64,000 bases of DNA from JBBROS01 sp038229135 (GTDB lineage Bacteria > Pseudomonadota > Alphaproteobacteria > Acetobacterales > Acetobacteraceae), in assembly GCA_038229135.1 (NCBI GenBank), contig JBBROS010000012.1, positions 25,610-89,609 on the forward strand. Reading direction: 5' to 3'. The translations under genes and the position numbers were made by a program. Positions 36,319 to 45,595 of this stretch are shown here, piece after piece. Each line of letters begins with the position of its first letter. Position 1 is the first letter of the stretch. The notes under the pieces were generated by a model. It saw only the letters and a program-made list of their open reading frames with translations. It was not told where the DNA came from and made no database searches.

Positions 36319-37322
36319 GGGCCGACGTGGGTTTCCAGCAGCGCCCAGCATTTGCTGCCGAGCCGCTCCTTCCAATCGGCATAGACCTTGGCCATCCGCG
36401 TGCGGAAGACCGTCTGGTCGACGTCGTTGAACACCATGCCGCGGGCGGCCAGCGTCTGCCGCAGCCCGCCGTTGAAGGTCACCTGGTCCTGCCGTTGCAG
36501 CCGCACGTATTTGGCCGCGTTGCGCTCGATCACGTCCTGCACGTCGGGCGGCAGGCCCTGCCAGGTGGCGAGGTTGGCCATCAGGTTGAAGCCCGACCAC
36601 ATATGGTTGGTCATCGCCATGTAGCGCTGGACCTCGTAGAGCCTGAACACCTCGGTGACCGCGAGCGGGTTCTCCTGCGCATCGGCCCGGCCGGCCTTCA
36701 GCTGGTCATAGATCTGGTTCACGTTGATCGTGACCGGCTGTGCCCCGAGCGCCCGGAACGTGTCGGTGAACATCTGCCCGGCTGGCAGGCGGATGCGGAT
36801 CCCCTCGAAATCGGCCGGCGTCACGATGGGGCGGATCGCGCAGGATGTCTGCCGCATGCCGTTGTCGAAGACGCCGATGGGGAAACCATGGATGCCTTTC
36901 GCCCGCATCTCTGCCCGCACGTAGGCGCCCAACGGCCCGTCTGCCGCGGCGTGGGCCGCCGCCTCGGTGCCGAATGCGAACGGGATCTGCTGCACCTCGG
37001 CGACTGGCACGGCTTGGCCCAGGATGCCGCCCATCAGGGTGAAGAAGTCGAGCTCACCCGAGACCAGCATGCGCAACGCCGCCGGGTCCGACCCGGCGAT
37101 GCCGGCGTTCTCGGCGAACACGGCACACTCGACCCGTCCGCCCGTCTCGGCCCTGACGGCCTCCCACATCTCGACCAGGCGGCGATGGACGGGGCTGTTC
37201 TCGGCCTGGTTGTGGAACTGGCGGAAGCTGCGCTCGGCCGCCCGGGCGCGTGGCGCCAGCAGGGAAGGGGTGGCGAGTGTCGCGCCGGCCAGGAGCGAAC
37301 GGCGGCCCAGGTGCGTGCCCAA
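36309..37322 (-). CDS. TRAP transporter solute-binding protein (DctP family)
   Basis: 337 residues with a twin-arginine-type leader (GRRSLLAGATLATPSLLA). DctP-fold markers include GELDFFTLMGGILGQAVP, the RIRLPAGQMFTDTFRALGAQ specificity segment with its carboxylate-binding Arg, and INVNQIYDQLKAGRADAQEN. The start is TTG at 37322, supported by an AGGGGGGAG ribosome site about 8 nt upstream; no ATG/GTG fits. No DctQ/DctM membrane genes are adjacent, so it is an orphan binding protein for an organic acid whose permease is elsewhere. Confidence 0.88.
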   Translation of the reverse strand: MGTHLGRRSLLAGATLATPSLLAPRARAAERSFRQFHNQAENSPVHRRLVEMWEAVRAETGGRVECAVFAENAGIAGSDPAALRMLVSGELDFFTLMGGILGQAVPVAEVQQIPFAFGTEAAAHAAADGPLGAYVRAEMRAKGIHGFPIGVFDNGMRQTSCAIRPIVTPADFEGIRIRLPAGQMFTDTFRALGAQPVTINVNQIYDQLKAGRADAQENPLAVTEVFRLYEVQRYMAMTNHMWSGFNLMANLATWQGLPPDVQDVIERNAAKYVRLQRQDQVTFNGGLRQTLAARGMVFNDVDQTVFRTRMAKVYADWKERLGSKCWALLETHVGPLG

Positions 37323-37464
37323 GATCGGATCTCCCCCCTACCGCTTCATTTCGCCTCGCGACCATACCGGGTCGGGCCCTGGCAGCAAGCGCCGCCTGCA
37401 CGTGCACGCGGGGGGCCGCCGGGCGCCGGTTCCCCCCCGCGCAGGCAGGTGCTATCCGCCCGGC

Positions 37465-39030
37465 ATGACCGACCGCACCCCCATCCGCCGCGCGCTGCTC
37501 TCCGTGTCCGACAAGGACAGCCTCATCCCGTTGGCGCAGGCGCTGGCGGCTTCGGGGGCGGAGCTGCTGAGCACGGGCGGCACGGCGGCGGTGCTGCGGG
37601 GCGCGGGGCTGGCGGTGGTGGAGGTGGCGGACTTCACGGGTGTGCCGGAGATGCTGGGCGGGCGGGTGAAGACCCTGGTGCCGCAGGTGCATGGCGGGCT
37701 GCTGGGGGTGCGGGGCGACGCGGTGCACGAGGCGGAGATGGCGCGGCACGGGATCGTCCCGATCGACCTCGTGTGCGTGAACCTCTACCCGTTCGAGGCG
37801 ACGGTGGCGTCGGGCGCGGACGCGGCGGCGTGTGTGGAGAACATCGATATCGGGGGGCCGGCGATGATCCGGTCGGCGGCGAAGAACTTTGCCGGCGTGG
37901 CGGTGCTGACGGAGCCGGCGCAGTATGCGGCCGTGGTCGCAGCGGTGGCGGAGGGGGGTACGACGCTCGGGCAGCGGACGGCGCTGGCCGCTGCGGCCTA
38001 TGCGCGGACGGCGGCATACGATGCGGCGATCGCGGCGTGGTTTGCGCGTGACGAGCCGTTCCCGGAGCGGCTGGCGCTGACGGGCGTGCGGCGGGAGGTG
38101 CTGCGGTATGGGGAAAACCCGCACCAGGCGGCGGCGCTTTATGTCAACGGGAACCGGCCCGGTGCAGCCACGGCGCACCAGGTCCAGGGCAAGGCGCTGA
38201 GCTACAACAACCTGGCCGACACGGATGCGGCGTTCGAGTGCGTTGCGGAGTTCGAGCAGCCGGCGGTCGTGATCGTGAAGCACGCGAACCCGTGCGGCGT
38301 GGCCGTCGGCGCGTCGTTGGCCGAGGCGTGGCGGGGGGCGCTCGCGTCGGACCCGGTGAGCGCCTTCGGGGGGATCATCGCGGTCAATCGCACGCTGGAC
38401 GAGGCGGCGGCCCTGCTGATGGCGGAGCTGTTCACGGAGGTGATCGTGGCGCCCGACGCAACCGAGGGGGCCCGGGCCGCGCTCGCGCGGAAGAAGAACC
38501 TGCGCCTGCTGCTGACGGGCGGGCTGCCCGACCCGGCGGCACCGGGGATGATGCTGCGGACGATCGCGGGCGGGTTCCTGGCGCAGACGCGGGATGCGGG
38601 GCGGGTCATGGAGGCGGACCTGCGGGTCGTGACGCAGCGGGCGCCGACGCGCGCCGAGCTGCGGGACCTGGTGTTCGCGTTCAGGGTGGCCAAGCACGTG
38701 AAGTCGAACGCGATCGTCTATGCGAAGGGGCTGGCCACGGTGGGCATCGGGGCCGGGCAGATGAGCCGGGTCGATTCAGCGCGGATTGCGGCATGGAAGG
38801 GGGCGGAGGCGGCGAAGGCTGCCGGGGCCGAGCGGCCGCTGACGGAGGGCAGCGTGGTGGCGTCCGATGCGTTCTTCCCGTTTGCCGACGGGCTCGAGGC
38901 GGCGATCGCGGCCGGCGCCACGGCGGTGATCCAGCCCGGCGGGTCGATGCGGGACGCGGAGGTGGTGGCCGCGGCGGACCGGGCCGGGGTGGCGATGGTC
39001 CTGACGGGGTTGCGGCACTTCCGGCACTGA
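37465..39030 (+). CDS. purH: bifunctional AICAR transformylase/IMP cyclohydrolase
   Basis: 521 residues, standard length, catalysing the last two steps of IMP synthesis. The N-terminal MGS-like cyclohydrolase domain (SVSDKDSLIPLAQALAASG, ELLSTGGTA, then NLYPFEATVA) and the C-terminal AICARFT domain with VKHANPCGVAVG (catalytic Lys-His) and GGSMRDAEV are intact. ATG 37465; the ribosome site is weak. It is a single gene, divergent from the TRAP gene. Confidence 0.97.
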   Translation: MTDRTPIRRALLSVSDKDSLIPLAQALAASGAELLSTGGTAAVLRGAGLAVVEVADFTGVPEMLGGRVKTLVPQVHGGLLGVRGDAVHEAEMARHGIVPIDLVCVNLYPFEATVASGADAAACVENIDIGGPAMIRSAAKNFAGVAVLTEPAQYAAVVAAVAEGGTTLGQRTALAAAAYARTAAYDAAIAAWFARDEPFPERLALTGVRREVLRYGENPHQAAALYVNGNRPGAATAHQVQGKALSYNNLADTDAAFECVAEFEQPAVVIVKHANPCGVAVGASLAEAWRGALASDPVSAFGGIIAVNRTLDEAAALLMAELFTEVIVAPDATEGARAALARKKNLRLLLTGGLPDPAAPGMMLRTIAGGFLAQTRDAGRVMEADLRVVTQRAPTRAELRDLVFAFRVAKHVKSNAIVYAKGLATVGIGAGQMSRVDSARIAAWKGAEAAKAAGAERPLTEGSVVASDAFFPFADGLEAAIAAGATAVIQPGGSMRDAEVVAAADRAGVAMVLTGLRHFRH

Positions 39031-39411
39031 ACGCGGTGCGCCCGGCCGCGGCCCTCACCCCACCGTCTCCAAGGGGGGAGAGGGCTCCTTCGGATCAGAC
39101 GGCCAGCCTGGGATACGTAGGCGCTGGTGCTCGTCACGTTGACCGTCGAGGCGCTGGTGTCGACGTAGCCGCCCGCGGCGAAGCATGAAATGAACAAGCA
39201 ATCGATCATCTCTTTAAACCTGCCGCGAGGCTGGCCCCGGGGCCGCAGGTGCGGCCCGCGGGCGGCCGGCGGTGCCCGGGGTCCAGCTTGCCAACGAAGT
39301 GACGTACGCTGTATGCCGGGGACCGCGGCGACACGTCCGTGTCGAGCGATGTCAACGAGTTCGGACAGGTGGACCGACGATATGGACGCCAAGGTCCGGG
39401 GATGAGCGCCG
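39031..39411. other. 381-bp gap between purH and the methyltransferase gene
   Basis: The first part holds repeat R2 copy e. 39095-39210 is open on the minus strand as a short peptide (MIDCLFISCFAAGGYVDTSA...), but its frame continues antisense to purH, so I do not call it. A 71-codon plus-strand frame at 39190-39405 has no family resemblance. ATG 39412 of the methyltransferase is preceded by GGGGATG. The gap may contain the remnant of a lost gene. Confidence 0.4.
39052..39090. repeat. C-rich/G-rich hairpin repeat R2, copy e
   Basis: GCCCTCACCCCACCGTCTCC followed by AAGGGGGGAGAGGGC, 22 bp behind the purH stop, in terminator position. Confidence 0.65.
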
Positions 39412-40773
39412 ATGTTCGTGCCAAATAATTCGCGCATCGACTTCGTCGAACTGGAGCGTCGGCTCGAGCTCGCGCTGCAGCGTGCGCCCACGACGCGGCC
39501 TGCGGCGGCGGATCCCGTCCTGACGAGCCCCGGGGCGGCTGGACCATCGGTCGCCGAGCGCGGTGCGGCCGAGCCTGCCGTGGCGCGTGATGGCGGCGGG
39601 CGCCCGCTGTTTCATACGGTTCGGCACCTGCTTTGGGCGCTGATGCATCCGCGCCGCCTTGCGCGCCGGGCGATCGGGGCGGTGTTCCAGGCGGAGCACG
39701 CCTACGGGGAGGTGCAGGCGCTCGAGGCGCGTGCGGCGCGGCAGGCGGCCGAGATGGGGCGGCTGGCGAGCGACCTGGCCGCTGCGACGCGGGCGAACGG
39801 CGAGTTGCAGCGGTCCCATGCGGCGCTGGCGGAGCGGCTTGCGGCCGGGCTGCAGGGTGCCGCGGCGCACACGGACCGCGCGGCGGGCGATGCGGCGCGG
39901 CGGGCCGACGAGACCGCGCGGGTGGCCGACGAGGGCGCGCGGCACAGTGCGCGCCTGGCCGAGCAGCTCGCCATGGTGCGGCGTGAAGTGCTGTTCCAGC
40001 AGCGCCGGCTGACGGTGCTGGCCGCGTCGCCGGAGAGCACGGCATCCGGGGATGCCGCCCCGCGGGCGGCAGGCTTGAGTAATGCCGCCCCGCGGGCGGC
40101 AGTGGTGGAGGGGCGGCTCGACTCGCTCTACGCGGCGTTCGAGGACGTGTTCCGCGGTACGCGTGCGGACATCAAGCAGCGGCTGTCGATCTATGTCGAT
40201 CGGCTCGCGCTTGCGGGTGCCGGGCAGGCGGGGCGGCCGGTGCTGGACATCGGGTGCGGCCGGGGCGAGTGGCTGGAGCTGCTGGGCGAGCGCGGCATCG
40301 CGGCCTACGGGATCGACATCAACGCCACCATGGTGGACCGAACGGCGGCGATGGGGCTCGACGTGCGGCACGAGGGCCTGGTGGGCCACCTGGGCGGCCT
40401 CGAGGATGGTTGCCGCAGCGCCATCACGGCCTTCCACGTGGTCGAGCACCTTCCGCTCGAGGTGCTGGTGGACATGATCGACGAGTGCCTGCGGGTGCTG
40501 GCGCCGGGCGGGGTGCTGCTGTTCGAGACGCCGAATGCCGAGACGATGCGGGTGGGGGCGACGACCTTCTACAACGATCCGACGCACCGCAACCCGGTGC
40601 TGCCGGCGCCGCTGCGCTTCATCCTGCAGCAGCGCGGGTTCATCGAGGTCGAGGTGCTGGCGCTGCACCCGTTCGAGCAGGGGCTGCTGGTGGAGGACAC
40701 GGACGATGCGCGGCTGCTGAACCGCGTGCTGTTCGGGCCGCAGGACTACGCCATCGTCGCGCGCCGGCCTTGA
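39412..40773 (+). CDS. SAM-dependent methyltransferase with N-terminal coiled coil
   Basis: 453 residues. After an Ala/Pro-rich start and a short hydrophobic/basic patch (TVRHLLWALMHPRRLARRAI), a coiled coil runs about 98-203 and a class I methyltransferase occupies about 235-450 (PVLDIGCGRGEWLELLGERG, FHVVEHLPLEVLVDMI, APGGVLLFETPNAE). It resembles the methyltransferase part of O-antigen chain terminators such as WbdD, where a coiled coil sets chain length, although there the coiled coil is C-terminal. A glycosyltransferase with three modules follows immediately. A direct repeat of a hairpin lies in the linker (residues about 214-230). Confidence 0.82.
   Translation: MFVPNNSRIDFVELERRLELALQRAPTTRPAAADPVLTSPGAAGPSVAERGAAEPAVARDGGGRPLFHTVRHLLWALMHPRRLARRAIGAVFQAEHAYGEVQALEARAARQAAEMGRLASDLAAATRANGELQRSHAALAERLAAGLQGAAAHTDRAAGDAARRADETARVADEGARHSARLAEQLAMVRREVLFQQRRLTVLAASPESTASGDAAPRAAGLSNAAPRAAVVEGRLDSLYAAFEDVFRGTRADIKQRLSIYVDRLALAGAGQAGRPVLDIGCGRGEWLELLGERGIAAYGIDINATMVDRTAAMGLDVRHEGLVGHLGGLEDGCRSAITAFHVVEHLPLEVLVDMIDECLRVLAPGGVLLFETPNAETMRVGATTFYNDPTHRNPVLPAPLRFILQQRGFIEVEVLALHPFEQGLLVEDTDDARLLNRVLFGPQDYAIVARRP
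40052..40101. repeat. direct repeat of a 20-bp hairpin inside the methyltransferase gene
   Basis: ATGCCGCCCCGCGGGCGGCA occurs at 40052-40071 and again at 40082-40101, in frame, encoding NAAPRAA/DAAPRAA. Each unit is itself a TGCCGCCC/GGGCGGCA hairpin. Confidence 0.9.
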
Positions 40774-40802
40774 ACGCGGGGCTCGGGGCGGCGCCCGTCG
40801 CA

Positions 40803-40860
40803 TCGGGGCGCGGGCAGGGGGGGCGCGGGCAGGGGGGGCTCGGGCAAGTGGGGCGCGGTC
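40803..40860. repeat. G-rich 15-bp tandem repeat at the glycosyltransferase 5' end
   Basis: About four imperfect units related to GGGGCGCGGGCAGGG just before the GTG chosen as start. It leaves no obvious ribosome-binding site other than its own G-rich sequence. Confidence 0.75.
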
Positions 40861-40862
40861 TG

Positions 40863-43800
40863 GTGCGGCCGTTGGCCGTGCACCAGTTCCACGCCGGGTC
40901 GGCGGTGGCGGATGGCATCACGAACGCGATGTTCTTCATCCAGCGCCTGTTGCAGGCGGCCGGGCACCGGTCCGAGATCTACTGCCAGCACATCCACCCG
41001 GCGTTGCGGCACCGGATCCAGCCGATGGAGGCCTATCCGGATGCGCCGGGGGACCTGCTGCTGGTGCACTACTCGCTCGGGTCCGAAACGGATGCGTGGG
41101 TGGGCGGGCTGCGGACCCCGCGGGTGCTGGTCTACCACAACATCACGCCCGAGGCGTTCTTCCCGCCGGGGAGCGATCTGGCGCGGCTGTCCGTTCAAGG
41201 GCGGCAGCAGCTCGCGCGCTGGGCGCTCGACGGCACATTCACGGCGGCGATCGCGGATTCGAGCTACAATGCGGAGGAGCTGACGGCGCTGGGCTTCGGG
41301 CTGGTGGCGCCGATCGGGCTGCTCGTGGACCTGGAGCGCATCCGGGCGCATGCGTGGACGCGCAGCCAGGTGGGCGGGCTCGCCGAGGTGGCGCCGGGCA
41401 CGCGGCTGCTGCTGTTCGTGGGGCGGGTGGCGCGGCACAAGAACCAGGTGGCGCTGGTGGCGATGATGCGGCGGCTGGTGGCGCTGTCCGCGCAGCCGGT
41501 GCAGCTGCTGATGGTGGGCAGCGTGGCCTGGGGCGAGTATGGCGCCGAGGTGGAGGCGGCGATCACTGCGGCCGGGCTGGGCGGCGAGGTGCGGCTGCTG
41601 GGCTCCTGCAGCGACGAGGACCTGTTCGCGCTCTATCGCCAGGCGGACTTGTACGTGTCGGCCTCGGAGCACGAGGGGTTCGGGATGCCGCTGGTTGAGG
41701 CGATGGCGTTCGATGTGCCTGTGCTGGCGCATGGCGCGGAGGGCGTGGCGGCGACGCTGGGGGGTGGCGGCCTGGTCCTGCAGGATTGCGACCCGGAGCG
41801 GATGGCGGCGGCGGCGCACCTGCTGCTGGAGGACCCGGCGCTGCGGCGGCGGCTGGTGCTGGGCCAGCGCGAGCAGCTGGCGCGGTTCGAGCGGCCGGCG
41901 CTGGTGGAGGCGCTGGTGGGGCACCTGCGGCAGGCCGGGTTCGACGTGCCGATCGCGATGGAGCCATCTTCGGTCGAGCAGGTCTGGTCGGTCTCGGGGC
42001 CGTTCGACAGCTCGTACAGCCTGGCGCTGGTCAATCGGGAGCTCGCGCGGGCGTTGGGGCGGGGGGAGCGCGTGGCGCTGGTGTCCAGGGATGGCCCGGG
42101 GGCGTTCCCGGCCGACCCGGCTTTCCTGGAGGCCAACCCGGACCTTGCGGCAATGTCGGCGCGTGGCGAGGCGCATGCGGCAGTGGCGCTGCGCAACCAG
42201 TATCCGCCGCATGTGGCCGACATGCGTGGGGCCGTGCGGGTCCTGGCCAATCATGCGTGGGAGGAGAGCGGGTTCGACCCGGCGCTGGTGCGGGAGTTCA
42301 ACGCGTCCCTCGACCTCGTGACGGTCACGAGCCGATACGTTGCCAAGGTGCTGCGGGACAACGGCGTGCGGGTGCCGATCGCGGTGGTGGGCAACGGGGC
42401 GGACCATGTACGCCCGGCGGCCCCGGCGCCGGATGGGGGGCCGTTCACCTTCCTGCACATGTCGTCCTGCTTTCCGCGGAAAGGGGTGGACGTGCTGCTG
42501 GAGGCTTGGGGCCGGGCGTTCACCGCCGCGGATGGGGTCGCGCTGGTCATCAAGGGGTTTCCGAACCCGCATAACGACGTGGCGTCGCAGCTGGAGGCGT
42601 TCCGGGCGCGGGTGCCGGGGCATGCGGCCATCACGCTGATCGATGCGGAGCTGGACGAGGCGGCAGTGGCGGGGCTGCTGGACGGCGCCGATGCGGTGGT
42701 GTGCCCGTCGCGCGGCGAGGGGTTCGGGCTGCCGCTGGCGGAGGCGATGGCGCGGGGCACGCCGGTGGTGACCACGGCGCATGGCGGGCCGGTGGATTTC
42801 TGCACGGCCGAGACGGCGTGGCTGGTGGACTACGAATTCGCCTATGCGCGGACGCATCTGGGGCTGTTCGACAGCGTGTGGGCGGAGCCGGATGTGGGCT
42901 CGCTGGTGCAGGCGCTGCGGGACGTGCGGACCCGCCCGGCCGAGCGTGCGGCGCGCGCGGCGCGGGGGCAGGCGGCGATGCTGGCGCACTGGACCTGGGA
43001 TGGCGTTGCGGCGCGGACGCGGGCGGCGGTGGCGGCGGTGCGGGAGGGCTCGGACGCGGCGGGGATGCGGCGCCCGGTGATCGGGCTCGTGAGCACATGG
43101 AACGTGCGGTGCGGCATCGCGGCGTATGCGGAGGCGATGCTGGGGGCTGTCGAGCGGACCCGGCTGCACGTTTTCGCCAACGAGGCAGGCGGGCTGTTGG
43201 GGCCGGATGCGCCGCAGGTGCGGCGGTGCTGGCGGCAGGATGGGGCGGACACCCTGGATGGGCTGTTCGACGCCATCGTCGCGGCCGGCGTGGACGCGGT
43301 GGTGGTGCAGTTCAATTTCGGGTTCTTCGAGAAGCGGGCCTTCGTGCGGCTGCTGGGGCGGCTGCGGGAGCGGGGCATGGCCGTCTATGTGGTGATGCAC
43401 GCGACGGTGGGGGTGGAGCGGGCGGACCTCGTGTTCACGCTGGCGGACGTCGCGGAGGCCCTGCGGGGGGTGACGCGGGTGCTCGTGCATTCGGTGCACG
43501 ACCTGAACCGGCTGAAGGTGGCGGGCCTGGTGGACAACGTGGCGCTGTTCCCGATGGGCGTGCCGCCGTCCTGCCCGGTGGAGCGCGGGGCGCTGCGGCG
43601 TGCGCTGGGGTGGGAGGGGCGGCGCGTGCTGTGCAGCTTCGGCTATCTGCTGCCGCACAAGGGGCTGCGGGAGCTGATCGGCGCCGTGGACCTGGTGCGG
43701 CGGCGCGTGCCGGAGGTGCAGCTGGTGATGCTGAACGCGTTGTATCCGGCGGCGGAGTCGGAAGCCGAGCGGGCGGCGTGCGAGGCGGAGGTGGCCCGGC

Positions 43801-44228
43801 TGGGGCTCGAGGCGCATGTGACGATGGGGACCGGGTTCCTGGCCGAGGCGCGGGCCATGGCGCTGCTGTCGGCTTCGGACCTGGTGGTGTTCCCGTATCA
43901 GTACACGCAGGAATCGGCGAGCGCGGCGGTGCGGATGGGGCTTGCGTCGTTGGCCCCGGTGGCCGTGACGCCCTTGCCGATCTTTGCGGACGTGAAGGAG
44001 GTTTGCCATGCGCTGCCGGGGGTATCGCCCGAGGCGATGGCAGAGGGGATCGTGGCGGCTTTGGCGGAGCCAGGGCGGTTTGCGGAGCGGCAGCGCAATT
44101 GGGCGGCGGCGCATGGCTGGGCAGGGTTGTCGACGCGGTTGGTGGGTTTGGTGGAGGGGCAGTTTTCGGACCCGTTCGCGCGAGGGTCGGGGTGGCCCCC
44201 GGCCGGCGCCGGGGAGTCGGGGCGGTAG
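40863..44228 (+). CDS. triple-domain GT-B glycosyltransferase
   Basis: About 1121 residues from GTG 40863; a TTG at 40770 overlapping the methyltransferase stop is the alternative. Three GT4-like modules are in tandem: about 1-370, 373-730 and 736-1100. The nucleotide-sugar EX7E segments are EHEGFGMPLVEAM in the first and RGEGFGLPLAEAM in the second; the third has the variant TQESASAAVRMGLA. The second starts VWSVSGPFDSSYSLA and the third GLVSTWNVRCGIAAYAEAML. Such fused enzymes (WbdA-like) polymerise O-antigen or other surface glycans, each module making one linkage. Sugar donors are not predictable. Tightly linked to the coiled-coil methyltransferase upstream. Confidence 0.87.
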   Translation: MRPLAVHQFHAGSAVADGITNAMFFIQRLLQAAGHRSEIYCQHIHPALRHRIQPMEAYPDAPGDLLLVHYSLGSETDAWVGGLRTPRVLVYHNITPEAFFPPGSDLARLSVQGRQQLARWALDGTFTAAIADSSYNAEELTALGFGLVAPIGLLVDLERIRAHAWTRSQVGGLAEVAPGTRLLLFVGRVARHKNQVALVAMMRRLVALSAQPVQLLMVGSVAWGEYGAEVEAAITAAGLGGEVRLLGSCSDEDLFALYRQADLYVSASEHEGFGMPLVEAMAFDVPVLAHGAEGVAATLGGGGLVLQDCDPERMAAAAHLLLEDPALRRRLVLGQREQLARFERPALVEALVGHLRQAGFDVPIAMEPSSVEQVWSVSGPFDSSYSLALVNRELARALGRGERVALVSRDGPGAFPADPAFLEANPDLAAMSARGEAHAAVALRNQYPPHVADMRGAVRVLANHAWEESGFDPALVREFNASLDLVTVTSRYVAKVLRDNGVRVPIAVVGNGADHVRPAAPAPDGGPFTFLHMSSCFPRKGVDVLLEAWGRAFTAADGVALVIKGFPNPHNDVASQLEAFRARVPGHAAITLIDAELDEAAVAGLLDGADAVVCPSRGEGFGLPLAEAMARGTPVVTTAHGGPVDFCTAETAWLVDYEFAYARTHLGLFDSVWAEPDVGSLVQALRDVRTRPAERAARAARGQAAMLAHWTWDGVAARTRAAVAAVREGSDAAGMRRPVIGLVSTWNVRCGIAAYAEAMLGAVERTRLHVFANEAGGLLGPDAPQVRRCWRQDGADTLDGLFDAIVAAGVDAVVVQFNFGFFEKRAFVRLLGRLRERGMAVYVVMHATVGVERADLVFTLADVAEALRGVTRVLVHSVHDLNRLKVAGLVDNVALFPMGVPPSCPVERGALRRALGWEGRRVLCSFGYLLPHKGLRELIGAVDLVRRRVPEVQLVMLNALYPAAESEAERAACEAEVARLGLEAHVTMGTGFLAEARAMALLSASDLVVFPYQYTQESASAAVRMGLASLAPVAVTPLPIFADVKEVCHALPGVSPEAMAEGIVAALAEPGRFAERQRNWAAAHGWAGLSTRLVGLVEGQFSDPFARGSGWPPAGAGESGR

Positions 44229-44321
44229 GCGACCTGCCCGGGCCGGCGGATGCCGCCACCCGGCTTGCTCGCGGTTTCTGCACCAAGAGAACTGCTGCGG
44301 CAGCTTCCTTCGGCCGAGGGG

Positions 44322-45530
44322 TCAGGTCATCCGGACGGGCAGGCTCGCCAGCGCCCGGAGGGTGTTGTTGTTGCGGCGGATGGCGGGGCCGGCGAGTTCG
44401 ATCGTCTGCACCTGGTGGGCCAGGGCGGCGAGGACGCATTCGCCTTCGAGCCGGGCGAGGGCCATGCCGACGCAGGCGTGGATGCCGACGCCCCAGCCGA
44501 CGTGGCCGCTGGTGTTGCGGGCGATGTCGTATTCGTCCGGGCGGTCCCAGCGGCGGGGGTCGCGGTTGCCGGCGCCCATGAAGACGAGGGTCTTGCAGTC
44601 GGGCGGGAGGGTGTGGCCGGCGAGCTCGACGGGGCCGGTGGTGGTGCGGAAGAAGGTCTGGACGGGGGTTTCGTAGCGCACCGCCTCCTCGAAGGCGGCG
44701 CGGGCGAGGCCGGGCTCGGCGCGGAGGGCCTGGAACTGGGCGGGGTGGGTGGCCAGGCAGTAGAGCGCGGCGCCGAGCCCGCTGACGGTGGTGTCGACGC
44801 CGGCGGTGAGCACGCTGCGGACCACCTGGGGCGCCTCGTCCTCCGTGAGCTCCCCGGTGGCGACGGCGGCGTGGATCTCGGCGCCGAAGCCCTCGTCGGA
44901 GAGGTTCTCGCGGCGGGACTGCGCCTGCACCCAGGCGAGCACCGGGGCCGCGTCGGCGACGGCCTCCTGGAAGAATGCGTTGTGCGGGCCGAAGCTGTTG
45001 AAGACCATGTTGCCGTAGGGCAGCAGGTGGCGGCGGTTCTCGCGCGGCATGCCCATGGCGTCCGGGAAGACGCGGAGCGGGTAGGCCTCGGCCAGGTCCG
45101 GGATGGCGTCGAAGCTGCCGCGGGCGAGGAGCTCGGCCACCATCTCCTCGGCGTCGGCCTCGAAGCGGTGGCGCAGGCGCTTCATCGCGGCGGCCGAGAG
45201 CACGCGGGAGAGGATGCGGCGGGTGCGGTCGTGCAGCGGCGGGTCCGTCTCGAGCACGAGGCTCGGGAGGCGCCAGGGTTTCTCGCGGCGGAAATCGGCA
45301 AGGCCGACGCCGGCGGCCGACGAGAAACGCTCCCAATCCTGCAGCACGGCGCGGACCTCGGCGTGGCGGCCGACGGCGGCGACGCCGTAGCGCTCGAGCC
45401 ACACGACCGGCCCGGCGTCGCGGAGGGCCGCCTGGGCGGGGAACGGATCCTCGAGGTAGGCGCGGGTAAAGGGGTCGAGGTCGAACGCCGGGAGGCCGGG
45501 GTTGGCTGGGGCAGCGAGCATTCCGTCCAT
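44322..45530 (-). CDS. cytochrome P450, CYP199-like
   Basis: 402 residues, soluble bacterial P450 length. Oxygen-activation helix AGVDTTVSG, ExxR as EEAVRYETPV, and heme loop GWGVGIHACVG with the axial Cys near residue 351 are intact. The N-terminal half (GPVVWLERYGVAAVGRHAEV, WERFSSAAGVGLADF, LVLETDPPLHDRTR) resembles CYP199A enzymes, which O-demethylate or hydroxylate para-substituted benzoates. GGAGGAG lies 7 nt before ATG 45530. It follows a LivK-like binding-protein gene by 65 bp on the same strand. Ferredoxin and reductase partners are not in the window. Confidence 0.9.
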   Translation of the reverse strand: MDGMLAAPANPGLPAFDLDPFTRAYLEDPFPAQAALRDAGPVVWLERYGVAAVGRHAEVRAVLQDWERFSSAAGVGLADFRREKPWRLPSLVLETDPPLHDRTRRILSRVLSAAAMKRLRHRFEADAEEMVAELLARGSFDAIPDLAEAYPLRVFPDAMGMPRENRRHLLPYGNMVFNSFGPHNAFFQEAVADAAPVLAWVQAQSRRENLSDEGFGAEIHAAVATGELTEDEAPQVVRSVLTAGVDTTVSGLGAALYCLATHPAQFQALRAEPGLARAAFEEAVRYETPVQTFFRTTTGPVELAGHTLPPDCKTLVFMGAGNRDPRRWDRPDEYDIARNTSGHVGWGVGIHACVGMALARLEGECVLAALAHQVQTIELAGPAIRRNNNTLRALASLPVRMT

Positions 45531-45551
45531 GGTCAGTCTCCTCCGAGCTTC

Positions 45552-45583
45552 GTCATCGCCACGCCGCCGGCTCGCGATGACGT
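45552..45583. repeat. solo right arm of inverted repeat R1
   Basis: CGTCATCGCCACGCCGCCGGCTCGCGATGACG-like: only one arm of R1 with a short inverted start, between the binding-protein stop and the P450 start. It looks like a deletion derivative. Confidence 0.7.
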
Positions 45584-45595
45584 CGAGGGTTTCGC

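Noticed and set aside
38718..39209. Minus-strand peptide starting MIDCLFISCFAAGGYVDTSA behind purH
   Set aside because: The first 40 residues look protein-like, but the frame then passes through R2 and on antisense to purH. It is at best a remnant.
39190..39405. 71-codon plus-strand frame before the methyltransferase
   Set aside because: Arg/Gly/Pro-rich, no motif, poor start context.
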